Of a DNA stretch of 64,000 nucleotides, positions 44,465-53,550 are shown piece after piece. The DNA is from Cupriavidus plantarum (GTDB taxonomy: Bacteria > Pseudomonadota > Gammaproteobacteria > Burkholderiales > Burkholderiaceae). The position numbers and the translations under genes are program-made. Location of the stretch: NCBI RefSeq assembly GCF_905397285.1, contig NZ_CAJPUX010000001.1, positions 558,001 through 622,000 of the forward strand. Reading direction: 5' to 3'. How positions within the stretch are numbered: the first letter of the stretch is position 1; the number at the start of each line of letters is the position of its first letter. The notes under the pieces were generated by a model that had not been told where the DNA came from, made no database searches, and saw only the letters and a list, made by a program, of their open reading frames with translations.

Positions 44465-45901
44465 TCAGCGCACGATCGCGCCGGCCGGCGGCGCAGGGCG
44501 AGGGGCGTTGTTCCGCGGCCCGAGATTGTTCAGCCGCTTCCAGTCCGGCAGCTCGTACATCGCCCCCGTGTGTTCGGTCAGCAGCGTATTGATCTGCACG
44601 ACGTCGTCTTCCGACAGCACGCCCGTGCTTGCCTTCAGTCGCAGCCCGTTCATGATCGTGTCGTAGCGCGCCTTGGACAGGTCGCGGCGCGTCTGGAACA
44701 GCTGCGCTTCGGCGTTCAGTACGTCGATGTTGATACGCACACCCACTTCGTAGCCGAGCTGGTTCGACTCCACCGCGCTCAGCGCCGAGCGTTCGGCGGC
44801 TTCCAGCGCCTTGACCTGCGCGAGCCCGTTGTACACGCCCGAGAACGTCTGGCGCGCGTTCTGCGCGGCCGTGCGGCGGGCGTATTCGAGATCCGCGGCG
44901 GCGCGGTCGGCGAGCGCCAGGGTCTCGCGGACGCGCGACTGGATCGCGCCGCCCGCGAAGATCGGAATCGTCAGTTGCACGCCCACCTGCGAGCTGTTGT
45001 AGCGCGCGGCCTGGTTGACGATCTGCGTCTGCGTGCCCGTGGCGTTGGTATAGCCATACGATGCCACCAGATCCACGGAAGGCAGGTGGCCGCCGCGTGC
45101 CTTGCTCGTCTCGCGTTCGGCCGTCTCCAGGTTGTAGTTCGCGAGGCTGACCTGCAGATTGCTCTGCTCCGCCTGCGAGGCCCACGCGTTCACATCGGCG
45201 GGAATCGGCCCCGGGATCTGGGCCTGCGCGCGCAGCCCGAGCAGTTCATCGACGGACTTGCCCGTGATCTGCTGCAGCGTGGCGCGGCTGACCTCGAGCG
45301 CGTTCCGCGCGGCGATCTCCGTGGAGGTGGCGAGGTCGTAGCGGGCCTGCGCGTCGTTGGCATCGGTGATCGTCGCGGTGCCCACCTCGAAATTCCGCTT
45401 TGCCTGTTCGAGCTGTTCGCCGATCGCCTTCTTCTGCGCCTGCGCGAGGTACAGGTTGTCCTGCGCGGCCAGCACGTCGAAGTAGGCCTGCGACGCGCGC
45501 GTGATCAGGTCGAGCTGCGCCTGCTGGAACGATACCTCGCCCGCAAGCGTGGCCAGTTCGCCCTGCTTGTACGTCTCCCACCGGTCCCAGCGGAACAGCG
45601 GCTGCGTCAGCTGCAGCGCCCACGCGCTGTTGTTGATGAAGCGGTCGCCCTCGACCGGCGCATACTGGTCGACCTTCGTCCGTGTCGAGCCCGCCGAGCC
45701 CGCGACATTCGGCAGCAGTCCCGCCCTCGCCTGAGGCAGCCGCTCGCGCGTGGCCAGCAGCTGGGCGCGGGCGCTCGCGAACTGCGCGTCGTTGGACTGC
45801 GCGTCGCGAAAGACCTGGAGCAGGTCCGCTGCGGACGCGGCCGGACCATGCAGCAGCACCAGCGACGCGACGAGTGCCAGTGACTTTGGCGCGAGACTCA
45901 T
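44465..45901 (-). CDS. tolC: TolC-family outer membrane channel
   Basis: 478-residue outer membrane efflux protein with a Sec signal peptide ending near ASAADLLQVF. Two OEP repeats are visible: the first includes LPNVAGSAGSTRTKVDQY and LTQPLFRWDRWETYKQG, the second LPSVDLVASYGYTNATGTQ and LTIPIFAGGAIQSRVRE, each with long heptad-rich helices that form the periplasmic tunnel. No inner membrane pump or adaptor is adjacent, so it probably serves several pumps and type I secretion systems. The rhodanese and Pcm genes lie upstream on the same strand after 186 bases. Confidence 0.95.
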   Translation of the reverse strand: MSLAPKSLALVASLVLLHGPAASAADLLQVFRDAQSNDAQFASARAQLLATRERLPQARAGLLPNVAGSAGSTRTKVDQYAPVEGDRFINNSAWALQLTQPLFRWDRWETYKQGELATLAGEVSFQQAQLDLITRASQAYFDVLAAQDNLYLAQAQKKAIGEQLEQAKRNFEVGTATITDANDAQARYDLATSTEIAARNALEVSRATLQQITGKSVDELLGLRAQAQIPGPIPADVNAWASQAEQSNLQVSLANYNLETAERETSKARGGHLPSVDLVASYGYTNATGTQTQIVNQAARYNSSQVGVQLTIPIFAGGAIQSRVRETLALADRAAADLEYARRTAAQNARQTFSGVYNGLAQVKALEAAERSALSAVESNQLGYEVGVRINIDVLNAEAQLFQTRRDLSKARYDTIMNGLRLKASTGVLSEDDVVQINTLLTEHTGAMYELPDWKRLNNLGPRNNAPRPAPPAGAIVR

Positions 45902-46087
45902 GACTTCTCCTGCTTGCCGCGCTGTGCGCGGTCAATTATCGGGTGCTGCGGTGTAACTGCGAGTGAAGCGGGCGGATGAAACCGGAGACGAGGCCACGGA
46001 CGTGCCGGGAAACCGGCAAGCCGGGACCTCGGGGGACTGCCGGAGCCGCACCCCCGGATGGGGCTCCTTACTGCGAAGAAGGTCGAC

Positions 46088-46411
46088 TCAGTACTGCGGC
46101 ACCGAGGGATCGACCTCGGTGGACCAGGCGTGGATACCGCCGGTCAGGTTGTAGACGTGCGCATAGCCCTGACGCTCGAGGAAGCTCGCTACCTGCATGC
46201 TGCGCGCACCGTGGTGGCAGATGCAGACGATTTCCGTCTCGTCGTCGAGTTCGCCCATGCGGGCCGGAATCTGCCCCATCGGGATATGCGTGATGCCCGG
46301 CATTGCGGCGGTGCGGACCTCCAGGTCCTCGCGCACGTCCAGCAGCACGGGCTTCCTGCGATCGGGCGCGGACAGCCACTGCGAAAGTTCGGTTGCGGAA
46401 ATCACCTGCAT
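46088..46411 (-). CDS. Single-domain rhodanese (sulfurtransferase)
   Basis: 107-residue rhodanese-fold protein. The active loop is CHHGARS with Cys65 as the sulfur carrier, and LLDVREDLEV marks the strand-turn of the domain. It would transfer sulfane sulfur in the cytosol, like GlpE. ATG 46411 gives a single clean domain; the frame upstream belongs to another gene. It follows the Pcm-like gene by 11 bases and the two are probably one transcript. Confidence 0.9.
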   Translation of the reverse strand: MQVISATELSQWLSAPDRRKPVLLDVREDLEVRTAAMPGITHIPMGQIPARMGELDDETEIVCICHHGARSMQVASFLERQGYAHVYNLTGGIHAWSTEVDPSVPQY

Positions 46412-46422
46412 GCGGACGCTCC

Positions 46423-47076
46423 TCAGAACTTGAAACGCGACGTCTGGGCGGCGCCCTGGAGCGGCTTCACGACGGTCTCGAACAGATTGACGGCCTGGTA
46501 TTCGGTCTCCGACACGCGCGTGATGATGCGCGCTTCCATCACGGGCACGGTACCGACGATCGCGGCGATGCGGCCGCCGACCTTGATCTGCGACAGGATC
46601 GACTGCGGCAGCTCGGGCACCGACGCCGAGATGCAGATCACGTCGTACGGCGCGGAGGCGGGCCAGCCTTCCGCGCCATTGCCTTCGACGACTTCGGCAT
46701 TGCCCACGCCGGCGGCCGTCAGGTTCTTGCGGGCCATCGCGACCAGCTCGGGCTCGATCTCCACGCTCAGCACGTGGCGCGCGCGGTTGGCCAGCAGGGC
46801 GGCCATGTAGCCGGAACCCGCGCCGATCTCGAGCACGTTCTCGTGCTTGCGCACCGCCAGATCCTGCAGCAGGCGCGCTTCCACGCGCGGGGGCAGCATG
46901 TTCTGGCCCGCGGGCAGCGGAATCTCCATGTCGACGAACGCGAGCGCGGCGTAGGCCGCGGGCACGAACTGCTCTCGCTTCACCACGGCGAGCAGGTCCA
47001 GGATTTCCTGGTCCAGCACGTCCCATGGGCGGATTTGCTGTTCGATCATGTTGAAACGGGCTTTTTCGAGATCCAT
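46423..47076 (-). CDS. Protein-L-isoaspartate O-methyltransferase-like protein
   Basis: 217-residue class I methyltransferase of the PCMT family. MIEQQIRPWDVLDQEILDLL at the start, REQFVPAAYAALAFVDMEIPL, and VLEIGAGSGYMAALLANRA (SAM loop) are typical of the betaproteobacterial proteins annotated as Pcm. The classical isoaspartate-recognition segment is altered (ISASVPELPQSIL), so substrate specificity is unsure. ATG 47076 gives the family start MDLEKARFN. It precedes the rhodanese and tolC. Confidence 0.85.
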   Translation of the reverse strand: MDLEKARFNMIEQQIRPWDVLDQEILDLLAVVKREQFVPAAYAALAFVDMEIPLPAGQNMLPPRVEARLLQDLAVRKHENVLEIGAGSGYMAALLANRARHVLSVEIEPELVAMARKNLTAAGVGNAEVVEGNGAEGWPASAPYDVICISASVPELPQSILSQIKVGGRIAAIVGTVPVMEARIITRVSETEYQAVNLFETVVKPLQGAAQTSRFKF

Positions 47077-47204
47077 CTTGCGTGTCCTTGCGCCTACCAT
47101 TGTTACCATTCTGCTTCCCGGCCGAGCGGCGTCATGGGCCGGAAAGATGCATGAAAGCCCGCTATTTTACCGCCGCGGCGCAGTGCGGGCCTGCAAAAGA
47201 TTGA

Positions 47205-47996
47205 TCATGTCGCATCCGTGCCCGTCCGGGCGTCCGCCGCGGCCTTCTCGGCCAGCAGCTCGTCACGGATGCGCTCCCAGATGAACGGCCCGGACGGCGG
47301 CGGCAGGGCGGTATCCCGGGCGGGGCCCGTCGTCACGCCGAACAGCAGCATGTGCAGCAGTTGATCGACGAACGCGTTCGGGTCGATCGGCTCGCACGAC
47401 ACATTACTAAACGCGCGCTGCCAGATCATCAGGTAGACCAGCGGCGCGCAGAACAGGGTGGTGCAGGGGTTGGCGGGCAGCGGCCGGAACTCCCCGCGCG
47501 CCGCGCCGCGCTCCAGCACGCGCGCGAACAGCCGCTCGCCGGGTTCGATGACTTCGTTCTGGTAAAACTGCGCAATGTCGGGGAAATTGCCGGACTCGGC
47601 CATGATCAGCTTGGTCAGGCCCGCCACCGGCGTGGCGCCGATCAGGCCCCACCATCCGAGCAGCAGTTCGCGCAGCAACTCCGGCGTGGAGCCCTCGTAG
47701 CTGTCCACGAGGTCGACGCCCTTCATGAGCGCGGGAATCATGTTCTCCCGCACCACGGTCTTGAACAGCTCTTCCTTGTTCGCGAAGTAGAGGTACACGG
47801 TGCCTTTGGACACCCCCGCGGCAGCCGCGACGTCCTCGAGGCGTGTTGCGGCGAAACCACGTTCGACGAACAGCTCGAGCGCCGCGGCGACCAGTTCCTG
47901 CGGACGCGCGGCCTTGCGCCGCGTCCAGCGGCGGGCATCTGCCGGCGACGCGATGGCGGTCAGGCTCGGATTCCGGGAGGGGGGACGGGCGGGCAC
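47205..47996 (-). CDS. TetR/AcrR-family transcriptional regulator
   Basis: 263-residue repressor-type regulator. The helix-turn-helix (about residues 50-77) reads RGFAATRLEDVAAAAGVSKG followed by TVYLYFANKEEL, the TetR_N signature. The C-terminal ligand domain includes a TetR_C segment with LLLGWWGLIGATPVAGLTK and AFVDQLLHMLLFG. The GTG at 47996 is taken because stop-free upstream sequence is not conserved; the true start could be slightly different. An AT-rich stretch with TTATTTATTAG just upstream (48005-48040) is the likely promoter and operator. Divergent from the YkgJ-like gene. Confidence 0.85.
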   Translation of the reverse strand: MPARPPSRNPSLTAIASPADARRWTRRKAARPQELVAAALELFVERGFAATRLEDVAAAAGVSKGTVYLYFANKEELFKTVVRENMIPALMKGVDLVDSYEGSTPELLRELLLGWWGLIGATPVAGLTKLIMAESGNFPDIAQFYQNEVIEPGERLFARVLERGAARGEFRPLPANPCTTLFCAPLVYLMIWQRAFSNVSCEPIDPNAFVDQLLHMLLFGVTTGPARDTALPPPSGPFIWERIRDELLAEKAAADARTGTDAT

Positions 47997-48128
47997 GGCA
48001 GGCTTGCTAATAAATAACTTATGGGTCAGTAATGTAGGCCAGCGGCCGGGGCCGGTCAAGCCGCCCCGGGTGCAGTGCACGCACTCAGGCACAATGTCGC
48101 CTTTGTTGCTCCCGCTGAAACCTTTGTC

Positions 48129-48425
48129 ATGGCTTGCCAGTCTCAACTGTCCTGCCGCGATGGCTGCGGCGCCTGCTGTATCGCGCCGTCGATCGCCTCG
48201 CCGCTGCCCGGCATGCCTGACGGCAAGCCGGCCGGCTTGCCGTGCGCGCAGTTGCTGCCCGACTACCGCTGCGCGGTATTCGGCCAGCCCGAGCGCCCCG
48301 CGTTCTGTGGCGGCCTGCGGCCGTCGGCGGAGATGTGCGGCGACTCGCGCGAATCCGCGCTGCAATGGCTGACGCGGCTCGAAATCCTGACCGCGCCGGA
48401 CCGCAGTCCATCCGAACCACACTGA
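48129..48425 (+). CDS. YkgJ-family cysteine cluster protein
   Basis: 98-residue protein of the YkgJ/UPF0153 group of presumed metal-binding proteins. Cysteines cluster at the N-terminus ([12 protein letters not shown], residues 9-20), with later pairs in [20 protein letters not shown] and MCGD. The ATG at 48129 places the first cluster at the usual position. The family is thought to bind zinc or an iron-sulfur centre; no reaction is known. The DUF1439 lipoprotein follows after 13 bases. Confidence 0.85.
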   Translation: MACQSQLSCRDGCGACCIAPSIASPLPGMPDGKPAGLPCAQLLPDYRCAVFGQPERPAFCGGLRPSAEMCGDSRESALQWLTRLEILTAPDRSPSEPH

Positions 48426-48438
48426 TGGAGGATTCCAG

Positions 48439-49008
48439 ATGATCCTGATGTCCCGCCGGCGCTGGCTGGCCGCCGCCGGCCTTGCCACGGCCGTGAGCGC
48501 GGCTGGCTGGCTTGCCGGCTGCGCCGGAATCGGCAATGAATATACCTTCTCTCAGTCGCAGCTTCAGTCGGCGCTCGAACGGAAGTTTCCGTTTAGCAAG
48601 CGTTATATGGAGCTGTTCGACGTGCAACTGACGAATCCTCAACTGGTACTCGACGCCGCGCGCAATCGCGTGACCGTGCAGTTCGACGCGAAGGTCGATA
48701 ACCGCTTGTTCTTCCGCCAGCCGCTCAACGGACGATTCGCGCTCGACAGCGCGCTGCGCTACGATCCGCCGTCGCATTCGCTGGTCCTGCAGGACCCCGA
48801 GGTGCGGCAGTTCGACGTGCAGGGTCTGCCGGGCGATTTTTCGCGTCAGCTCAACGCGCTCGGCGGCATCCTCGCGGAGCAACTGCTGCAGGGCTATCCG
48901 CTTTACACGTTCAAGCCGGAGCAGTTGCGCTATGCGGGAATGCAGGTGGAGCCCGGTACAATCACGGTGCTGCCGGACGGCATCAACGTGAAGATCAACC
49001 GGCCGTAG
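48439..49008 (+). CDS. DUF1439 lipoprotein (YceB-like)
   Basis: 189-residue predicted lipoprotein. The signal peptide carries twin arginines (SRRRWLAAAGLATA) and ends in lipobox LAGC with Cys28. The mature part is a DUF1439 domain: YTFSQSQLQSALERKFPFSK, VTVQFDAKVDN, GRFALDSALRYDPPSHSLVL and the tail TVLPDGINVKINRP. A GGAGG site lies ahead of ATG 48439. E. coli YceB is similar and its role is unknown; the fold resembles lipid-binding SMP-type proteins. Confidence 0.85.
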   Translation: MILMSRRRWLAAAGLATAVSAAGWLAGCAGIGNEYTFSQSQLQSALERKFPFSKRYMELFDVQLTNPQLVLDAARNRVTVQFDAKVDNRLFFRQPLNGRFALDSALRYDPPSHSLVLQDPEVRQFDVQGLPGDFSRQLNALGGILAEQLLQGYPLYTFKPEQLRYAGMQVEPGTITVLPDGINVKINRP

Positions 49009-49045
49009 TCTGCGACAACAACAACATCTCAATTACCCGTAACGC

Positions 49046-49927
49046 ATGGACATCGCACTCGCCCTGAAAGCCGTGATCCTCGGCATCGTCGAAGGACTGA
49101 CGGAGTTCCTGCCGATCTCCAGTACCGGCCACTTGATTCTTGCCGGACAACTGCTCGACTTCAACGACGAGAAGGGCAAGATCTTCGAGATCGTGATCCA
49201 GTTCGGCGCGATTCTCGCGGTGTGCTGGGAGTTCCGGCAGCGCATCGTCAATGTCGTGGCGGGGCTGGCGACCGATCGCAAGGCGCAGCGGTTCGCGGTC
49301 AACGTCATCGTGGCCACCATTCCCGCGATCGTGCTTGCGCTGGTGTTCGGCAAGTGGATCAAGGCCCATCTGTTCAATCCCATCACCGTGGCGCTCGCCT
49401 TTATCGTCGGCGGCTTCGTGATCCTGTGGGCGGAATGGCGCGATGCGCGCCGCGGCACGGTGTCTCATCCGCAGGGCAACGCGCTGCTGGAGGCCGCGAA
49501 GGCCGGCGCGCCGCGCATCGAGTCGGTCGATGACCTGAACTGGCGCGATGCGATCAAGGTCGGCATCGCGCAGTGCTTCGCGCTCGTGCCAGGCACCTCG
49601 CGTTCCGGCGCCACGATCATCGGCGGCATGATCTTCGGCCTGTCGCGTCAGGTGGCCACGGAGTTCTCGTTCTTCCTCGCGATTCCCGTGATCTTCGGCG
49701 CGACGGTCTACGAACTCTACAAGGCCCGCTCGGTGCTCTCCGCCGACGACCTCGGCATCTTCGCCATCGGCTTCGTGTTCGCGTTCCTCTCGGCGTTCCT
49801 GTGCGTGCGCTGGCTGCTGCGATTCGTGGCGACGCACGACTTCAAACCGTTCGCGTGGTACCGCATCGCGTTCGGCGTGATCGTGCTGGTCACCGCGTAC
49901 ACGGGCATCGTGTCGTGGCACGCGTGA
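49046..49927 (+). CDS. uppP: Undecaprenyl-diphosphatase
   Basis: 293-residue BacA/UppP membrane phosphatase that dephosphorylates undecaprenyl diphosphate, recycling the carrier used by peptidoglycan and the polysaccharide systems in this window, and giving bacitracin tolerance when abundant. [15 protein letters not shown] (residues 16-30) and [13 protein letters not shown] are the two conserved active-site motifs. Seven or eight helices are visible. It is followed after 18 bases by a strong bidirectional terminator. Confidence 0.96.
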   Translation: MDIALALKAVILGIVEGLTEFLPISSTGHLILAGQLLDFNDEKGKIFEIVIQFGAILAVCWEFRQRIVNVVAGLATDRKAQRFAVNVIVATIPAIVLALVFGKWIKAHLFNPITVALAFIVGGFVILWAEWRDARRGTVSHPQGNALLEAAKAGAPRIESVDDLNWRDAIKVGIAQCFALVPGTSRSGATIIGGMIFGLSRQVATEFSFFLAIPVIFGATVYELYKARSVLSADDLGIFAIGFVFAFLSAFLCVRWLLRFVATHDFKPFAWYRIAFGVIVLVTAYTGIVSWHA

Positions 49928-49945
49928 ACTGCTTCGGCCGCGGAT

Positions 49946-49978
49946 AAAAAAAGCGCTGACTCGGTCAGCGCTTTTTTT
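49946..49978. terminator. Bidirectional rho-independent terminator
   Basis: An 8-base GC-rich stem, GCGCTGAC (49953-49960) with GTCAGCGC (49964-49971), three-base loop, is flanked by seven A on one side and seven T on the other. It can therefore stop transcription from uppP (rightward) and trmB (leftward). The last two T and the following A form the TAA stop codon of trmB. Confidence 0.93.
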
Positions 49979-50744
49979 ACTTCTTGCGGAACACGACGTC
50001 CCATACCCCATGGCCCAGCCGCACCCCGCGGCGCTCGAACTTGGTCACGGGGCGATAGTCCGGCCGCTCGGCAAAACCATCCACCGCTGAGGACGTGTTC
50101 TCCAGCGTGGGCTCGCCGCGCAGCACCTCGACCATCTGATACGCATACTCTTCCCAGTCGGTCGCGCAATGGATATAGCCGCCGGGCTTCAGGCGCGAGG
50201 CCAGCAGCTTGACCAGCGGCGGCTGCACGAGGCGGCGCTTGTTGTGGCGCTTCTTGTGCCACGGATCGGGGAAGAAGATATGCACGCCATCGAGCGACTG
50301 CTCGGTGAGCATATGTGCAACGACTTCGACGGCGTCATGCTGGAAGATCCGCACGTTGCCAAGGCCACGCTCGCCGATCTGCTTCAGCAGCGCGCCCACA
50401 CCGGGCTCGTGTACTTCACAGCCAAGAAAATCGTCCTGCGGGCGCAGCTGCGCGATATGCGCGGTGGTCTCGCCCATCCCGCATCCGATCTCGAGGATGG
50501 TCGGCGCAACCCGCCCGAAGGTCGCAACGATATCGAGCGGCGCGGGCGCATACGGCACGAGGAAACGCGGCCCGAGCTCGTCGATCGCACGCTGCTGCCC
50601 GATGGAGGTCCGCCCGGCGCGCCGGACGAACGAGCGAATGCGGCGCGGATGCGCAACATCATCGGGAGGCGTGCCCGCAGGCAGGGTACCGTCCGCGTCG
50701 GACTGCTCGTCCGGGGTCGGTTCGATCGGCTCTTGGGGAAGCAT
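49977..50744 (-). CDS. trmB: tRNA (guanine-N7-)-methyltransferase
   Basis: 255-residue SAM-dependent enzyme that makes m7G46 in tRNA. The sequence has [51 protein letters not shown] with the conserved [13 protein letters not shown] motif, and a C-terminal TKFERRG segment. An acidic, proline-rich 35-residue tail precedes the domain. ATG 50744 is chosen over an upstream in-frame start at 50780. The stop codon lies within the terminator T-tract. Confidence 0.95.
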   Translation of the reverse strand: MLPQEPIEPTPDEQSDADGTLPAGTPPDDVAHPRRIRSFVRRAGRTSIGQQRAIDELGPRFLVPYAPAPLDIVATFGRVAPTILEIGCGMGETTAHIAQLRPQDDFLGCEVHEPGVGALLKQIGERGLGNVRIFQHDAVEVVAHMLTEQSLDGVHIFFPDPWHKKRHNKRRLVQPPLVKLLASRLKPGGYIHCATDWEEYAYQMVEVLRGEPTLENTSSAVDGFAERPDYRPVTKFERRGVRLGHGVWDVVFRKK

Positions 50745-50834
50745 GGCAACAAAAAAGCCGCCGGGCGCGTCGCCAGTCACGCGAGAGATCTCGCTAGAGG
50801 ACCGGCTGCCTTGTGCGGCTTGTTCAGTAAGAAG

Positions 50835-50909
50835 TGGAGCGGGCGATGGGAATCGAACCCACGTCTTTAGCTTGGGAAGCTAAGGTAATAGCCATTATAC
50901 GACGCCCGC
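50835..50909 (-). tRNA. tRNA-Gly (anticodon CCC)
   Basis: The minus strand from 50909 folds as a complete tRNA: acceptor stem GCGGGCG pairing with CGCCCGC, anticodon arm TTAGC/GCTAA with loop TTCCCAA (anticodon CCC), T-arm with GGTTCGATTCC, discriminator T and encoded CCA end (50835-50838). It closely resembles E. coli tRNA-Gly(CCC). It stands alone between trmB and the acyltransferase, with no integrase or repeated tRNA end nearby. Confidence 0.96.
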
Positions 50910-51002
50910 GAACCCACCATTCTATGCGGGATAACACGCCGAGCGCAAGCGTGTGCGCGTGCCGCTACATCCTCATTGTTGCTGTGGCTGCGCTTTGGCT
51001 TA

Positions 51003-52115
51003 TCACGCCGGCGCCGACCACTGCGCGCCTTTGACCCTCCGGACCCGCGCCTGCCGGAATTTTTCGAGCGGGCGGTCGATGAGCAGCACGATCAGCGCGG
51101 ACACGGCGACGGTGCCGATGACGGGATAGATGTTGCCGGGTCCGAACTGCCCGCTGCATAGCGGGATGATCATCATCTGGCTCAGGTAGACAGGGTAGGA
51201 GAGCTCTCCGATCCAGCGGTCGGTCTTGTTGGTTTTCGTGAGCTGGAAGATTGCCGGAATGCCGATGAACACCGCGAGCAGGTACAGCAACTGTCCCGCC
51301 TGGAAGCCGGGGATGACCGACGGGGCAGCCGACAGGTGAGGGAAATAGAAGGTCAGTCCGAGCACGGCTGCGAGGCATATCCATCCCGCGTAACGCTGGT
51401 TCAGGATCGTGTCCGCCTTGTAGACGCGGTAGGCGATCGAGCCGAGGACGAACAATCCAAGTTCGAACGGGAAGAAGCGATACGTCCACGGATCCTCGGT
51501 GAGGCCGAGGTGGAACGCGTACGCGCGCGCGGCCGTCGTGAGGGCGACGATGGCGGCGAGCACGGGCACGCTGCGGCGGAACAGGAACGGGGCGATCAGG
51601 TAGACGACGACTTCCACGCCGAGGGTCCACGCCTGCGGCACGAAGTCCATCTCGTACGCGCGGGGCCGATGCTGGAATGCGTTGACCGTGGCCTGGATAT
51701 GGCCATCATCGAAGCGAAGGAAATTGCCCCAGTCCATGCCCACCAGCGACACGTTGGTGACGAGGATATAGAGCTTGCCGCCGAGGCTGAGGCCGGGGAA
51801 ATCGCGAATCAGATTGTCAAGCGCGCCGGTCGTATGGATGCTCGGCTGCCACCGCTCCACGAACGACAGCGCGATGGAGGCCAGCAGGACGGTCCAGTAG
51901 ATCGGGTAGATCCGCAGGAACCGGTTTGAATAGAACAGTCGGGTCCCCGCCGCGCCCGGTCCGTACTTCTCGTTGAGGATCAGCGAGACATAGAAGCCCG
52001 ACACGATATAGAACGCCTGCACCGCCACCGCGCCTCCCGTGAGCTGGAGGCCGAACAGCGGCGCGGAATGCGCGACGACGACGGCGATGGCGAGCAGCAG
52101 ACGGAACGATCCCAT
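51003..52115 (-). CDS. Acyltransferase 3 family membrane protein (OafA-like)
   Basis: 370-residue polytopic membrane protein with about ten helices. RLLLAIAVVVAHSAPLFG carries the N-terminal conserved His, RFLRIYPIYW the R-x10-like motif, and AWTLGVEVVVYLIAP the acyltransferase-3 WSLxxE-like motif. Such proteins O-acetylate sugars of LPS, capsule or peptidoglycan from the cytoplasmic acyl-CoA pool. The ATG at 52115 lacks the usual short leader but has the full fold. Modification of the O-antigen made by this locus is a reasonable but unproved role. Confidence 0.85.
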   Translation of the reverse strand: MGSFRLLLAIAVVVAHSAPLFGLQLTGGAVAVQAFYIVSGFYVSLILNEKYGPGAAGTRLFYSNRFLRIYPIYWTVLLASIALSFVERWQPSIHTTGALDNLIRDFPGLSLGGKLYILVTNVSLVGMDWGNFLRFDDGHIQATVNAFQHRPRAYEMDFVPQAWTLGVEVVVYLIAPFLFRRSVPVLAAIVALTTAARAYAFHLGLTEDPWTYRFFPFELGLFVLGSIAYRVYKADTILNQRYAGWICLAAVLGLTFYFPHLSAAPSVIPGFQAGQLLYLLAVFIGIPAIFQLTKTNKTDRWIGELSYPVYLSQMMIIPLCSGQFGPGNIYPVIGTVAVSALIVLLIDRPLEKFRQARVRRVKGAQWSAPA

Positions 52116-52148
52116 CCCTTTGGATTCCTTCTCTCTGGTGCTAGCGGG

Positions 52149-52520
52149 TCACGGCTTGTAGTCCGGACTGAACGGGGCCTTCCAGCCTCTGGCAATCCGG
52201 TCGATCGCGGTGCGCTGGCACACGCCGGCCGCTACCTGGCGATGGAATTCGGCGTTGGCCGCATCGCTTTCAAAGATACGCGTGGTGATGGGCTCGTCTG
52301 GCGGGCAGGGCTCGGGCGGCGGCGGGGGTGGGGCTTCCGCCTTGATGCGTTCGGGCACGAGGTCGCAGAACCAGGTCTTGCCATCGCAGCGTCGGCCGTC
52401 GAGGTTGTTCCAGTACGCCACGAAGCCGAGCACGAGGAACATTAGCAAGACGACGGCTGCCCGCCGGCTTGCGAACCTCCAGAAATAGAACACGGCTCCC
52501 GCCATGGCGATGACACCCAT
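52149..52520 (-). CDS. Small hypothetical membrane protein
   Basis: 123-residue protein I do not recognise. One or two hydrophobic segments lie in residues 1-36, followed by a Cys-containing region (RRCDGKTWFCDL), a six-proline stretch (PPPPPPEPCPPDEP) and a helical tail with AANAEFHRQVAAGVCQRTA. Four cysteines after the membrane part suggest an exported domain with disulfides. It lies 33 bases before the acyltransferase and 78 after galM on the same strand. Coding potential looks real by position and codon pattern, but the function is unknown. Confidence 0.55.
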   Translation of the reverse strand: MGVIAMAGAVFYFWRFASRRAAVVLLMFLVLGFVAYWNNLDGRRCDGKTWFCDLVPERIKAEAPPPPPPEPCPPDEPITTRIFESDAANAEFHRQVAAGVCQRTAIDRIARGWKAPFSPDYKP

Positions 52521-52598
52521 ACTGTCGAACTCTCTTCTAAGCGGCGCTTCGTGAGGCCAAAAGACGGCAAGGATACCCCAAACGGGACGGGCGAAAGA

Positions 52599-53519
52599 TC
52601 ACACGATACGCAAACGGCAGGAGGCCGAAGCCGTGGTTCCGGCCGCGACCCAATGCAGGCCGTGCCGATGGTCGATGGCGTTCGGCAGACCCAGCCATGG
52701 CTCGACGCAGTAGAAATCGGATTCCGCCGCCTCGGTCCACGTCGTGACGGCGTACCAGGGTGTGTTCGGTGCACTATCGGGGGCACCATCGAGTGCGATG
52801 CTGATGGTGCGCGAAGGCAGTTCCAGCCGGACGGCACCCGTATCGCCTTGCAGGACGTGGTACGTGTCCTGCAGCCGCGCGTCGTCGATCGTATAGGTGG
52901 GGTCGCCCGGCTCTGGCGCCGTCAGGCTGCCATCGCCGAGTTGGCGCACGCGTGCGGCCGCTGGCAGCGAGAGGCGGCTCTGGCCCCGTGCCCCATGGGG
53001 CAGCGCGAAGTAGAAGTGATGGCCCGCATAGTGGGGAAGCGGCGCCGCGCCGTCGTTCCGAATGGCGAAGGTGGCTTCGAGACCGTCGGGCAGCAGCCGG
53101 TATGTCACCGTGAAGGCGAAAGCGAAGGGATACGCGGCATGCGTAGTCGCCGATGAAGCCAACGCAGAAAGCGTCAGGCTGACCGCGTCGTCCGACCGTT
53201 CCGTCACCGCGAACGGCAGGTCCCGCGCGAACCCGTGCTGCGGCATGTCACGAACGACGCCGTCGGCGTCGCGCCATTTTCCGGCTTCCCCATCGACGAA
53301 ATGCCGGCCGATGAACGGAAATAGCAGCGGATTGCCGCCGCGCACCTTTGCCACGCGGGTCCAGTCGGCGTTGTCCGGCCAGTACAGGATGTCTTCGCCG
53401 CGGTGGACCCAGCGGACGAGCCGGCCGCCGTGTTCGGGGGCGAGCAGCAGGTAGCTGTCGCCTGCGCCGATGCGTAGCAAGTCCTGCCCCTGGAAGCGTT
53501 GCGTCATTGCCGTCGTCAT
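52599..53519 (-). CDS. Aldose 1-epimerase family protein (GalM-like)
   Basis: 306-residue beta-sandwich mutarotase-like protein. GNPLLFPFIGRH, MPQHGFARDLPF with the conserved His, HYAGHHFYFALP and CVEPWLGLPNAID follow the family order. It would interconvert alpha and beta anomers of a hexose or act on a related sugar; it matches the broad GalM group rather than the strict galactose enzyme, so no symbol is given. ATG 53519 or 53507 could be the start. It follows the acyl-CoA ligase gene by 31 bases. Confidence 0.82.
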   Translation of the reverse strand: MTTAMTQRFQGQDLLRIGAGDSYLLLAPEHGGRLVRWVHRGEDILYWPDNADWTRVAKVRGGNPLLFPFIGRHFVDGEAGKWRDADGVVRDMPQHGFARDLPFAVTERSDDAVSLTLSALASSATTHAAYPFAFAFTVTYRLLPDGLEATFAIRNDGAAPLPHYAGHHFYFALPHGARGQSRLSLPAAARVRQLGDGSLTAPEPGDPTYTIDDARLQDTYHVLQGDTGAVRLELPSRTISIALDGAPDSAPNTPWYAVTTWTEAAESDFYCVEPWLGLPNAIDHRHGLHWVAAGTTASASCRLRIV

Positions 53520-53550
53520 GGGCGCGATCTCCGCGAAGAAAGTGGCAAGG

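Noticed and set aside
50835-50909. tRNA-Gly as attachment site of a genomic island
   Set aside because: No integrase, no repeated tRNA 3' end and only ordinary chromosomal genes on both sides.
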